From assembly GCA_947486475.1 (NCBI GenBank), contig CANKTR010000034.1, positions 1 through 8,856 of the forward strand: a stretch of 8,856 nt of DNA, in the 5' to 3' direction. A program made the translations under genes and the position numbers. The notes under the pieces were generated by a model. The model was given only the letters and a program-made list of their open reading frames with translations. It was not told the origin of the DNA and ran no database searches. Below are positions 8,442 to 8,856 of the stretch, one piece after another. Each line of letters begins with the position of its first letter. The first letter of the stretch is position 1. This DNA is from Microbacteriaceae bacterium. Its GTDB lineage: Bacteria; Actinomycetota; Actinomycetes; Actinomycetales; Microbacteriaceae.

Positions 8442-8856
8442 ATGAACATACAAGGACCACTTCTCCTCCTGGGCATGACCGCGACCACCACGGTTGGCCT
8501 GGGCACCGTCGCCGTCAACACCGGCGCTGTCAATATCGATGATGTGTCGGGGCTGCTTGCCCAGACCGTCCCGGCGGTTTCGGGCACAACGGCCGGTCAA
8601 GGCGTTGCGCTGGCACTGCCCGACTCTCCCTCGGTGACCTCCGAAAGCGCCGGGTCACTCCCCGCGGACGCTGCCGTGGAACCAGCTGTCGACGGATCGG
8701 CCACGGAAACGCACGGCGGATCCGGCGGCACGAACTCGGGCAACAATCACGGAAACAGTTCGGGATCGTCGGGCGGTTCTGGTGAGTATGAGGACGAAGA
8801 CGAAGACGAAGACGAAGACGAAGACGAAGACGAAGACGAAGACGAAGACGAAGACG
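8442..8856 (+). CDS. Acidic Asp-Glu repeat protein, probably envelope-associated (3'-truncated by window edge)
   Basis: The frame from ATG 8442 stays open to the window edge, giving 138 residues and no stop. Residues 6-25 (PLLLLGMTATTTVGLGTVAV) are hydrophobic and could be a signal or anchor, although the usual N-terminal Lys/Arg are missing. Residues about 26-90 are rich in Ala, Ser, Thr, Val and Gly with few charges. Residues 91-114 are a Gly/Ser/Asn/His linker. From 117 on the chain alternates Glu and Asp, encoded by the GAAGAC repeat. Low complexity and the hydrophobic start suggest a secreted or surface protein, possibly binding cations; that is inference. GAGGA (8436-8440) is only 1 nt from ATG 8442, too close for normal use, but further upstream the frame has no signal-like sequence. 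It is divergent from the two-component system, which may control it. I do not recognise the family; the decisive C-terminal part lies outside the window. Confidence 0.7.
   Translation, partial: MNIQGPLLLLGMTATTTVGLGTVAVNTGAVNIDDVSGLLAQTVPAVSGTTAGQGVALALPDSPSVTSESAGSLPADAAVEPAVDGSATETHGGSGGTNSGNNHGNSSGSSGGSGEYEDEDEDEDEDEDEDEDEDEDED
8790..8856 (+). repeat. Tandem hexanucleotide repeat (GAAGAC)n
   Basis: One variant unit GAGGAC (8790-8795) is followed by ten identical GAAGAC units (8796-8855) and the first base of an eleventh at the window edge. It is in frame with the gene starting at 8442 and encodes alternating Glu-Asp. Because the unit is six bases, copy-number change would lengthen or shorten the acidic tract without shifting the frame. 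The full copy number cannot be seen. Confidence 0.95.

Noticed and set aside
8320..8460. N-terminal extension of 47 residues on the response regulator from an ATG at 8460.
   Set aside because: The added sequence does not resemble a receiver domain, covers the intergenic control region including parS, and runs into the divergent gene.

Overview
The window looks like origin-proximal chromosome from a high-GC Gram-positive bacterium (Actinomycetota), most likely Microbacteriaceae or a close relative. The order gyrB, gyrA, a DUF3566 membrane protein, tRNA-Ile(GAU), tRNA-Ala(UGC) matches the order next to dnaA/oriC in Mycobacterium tuberculosis and other actinobacteria. The gyrase sequences are of actinobacterial type. 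The family-level assignment is inference from remembered sequences; no search was run.

Left part (1-4900, + strand). This is a gyrase operon. The gyrB gene is cut at its 5' end by the window edge. It is followed 23 nt later by a complete gyrA with its own Shine-Dalgarno. A small two-TM DUF3566 gene then overlaps the gyrA stop by 8 nt (translational coupling). Both gyrase subunits carry all catalytic motifs. Next (4963-5134) come two tRNA genes 25 nt apart, with a compact perfect hairpin between them.

Middle part (5154-6294, + strand). A 68-residue single-TM protein of unknown function starts with GTG just after tRNA-Ala. Ten nt behind its stop is a ten-TM EamA/DMT-family transporter. The transporter's 3' end overlaps, tail to tail, the 3' end of the histidine kinase on the other strand by 38 bp.

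Right part (6257-8856). A two-component system (OmpR-type response regulator and HAMP/HisKA sensor kinase, linked by a GTGA overlap) is transcribed leftwards. Divergent from it, and running off the right edge, is a gene for a probably envelope-associated protein: a hydrophobic N-terminus, a Ser/Thr/Ala-rich region, a Gly/Ser/Asn linker and a long alternating Asp-Glu tract encoded by at least ten perfect GAAGAC repeats. The 122-bp divergent intergenic region is the most information-rich non-coding part of the window. It holds a near-perfect parS site (ParB binding, chromosome segregation), a perfect 8-bp inverted repeat just ahead of the response-regulator start, and a candidate promoter with a direct repeat ahead of the acidic-repeat gene.

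Most of the window is ordinary core actinobacterial chromosome. The parts worth a second look are parS embedded in a regulatory region, the divergent two-component system/acidic-repeat gene pair, and the small orphan membrane protein. No gap over 300 bases lacks a gene. I see no insertion sequences, CRISPR arrays, phage genes or rRNA.
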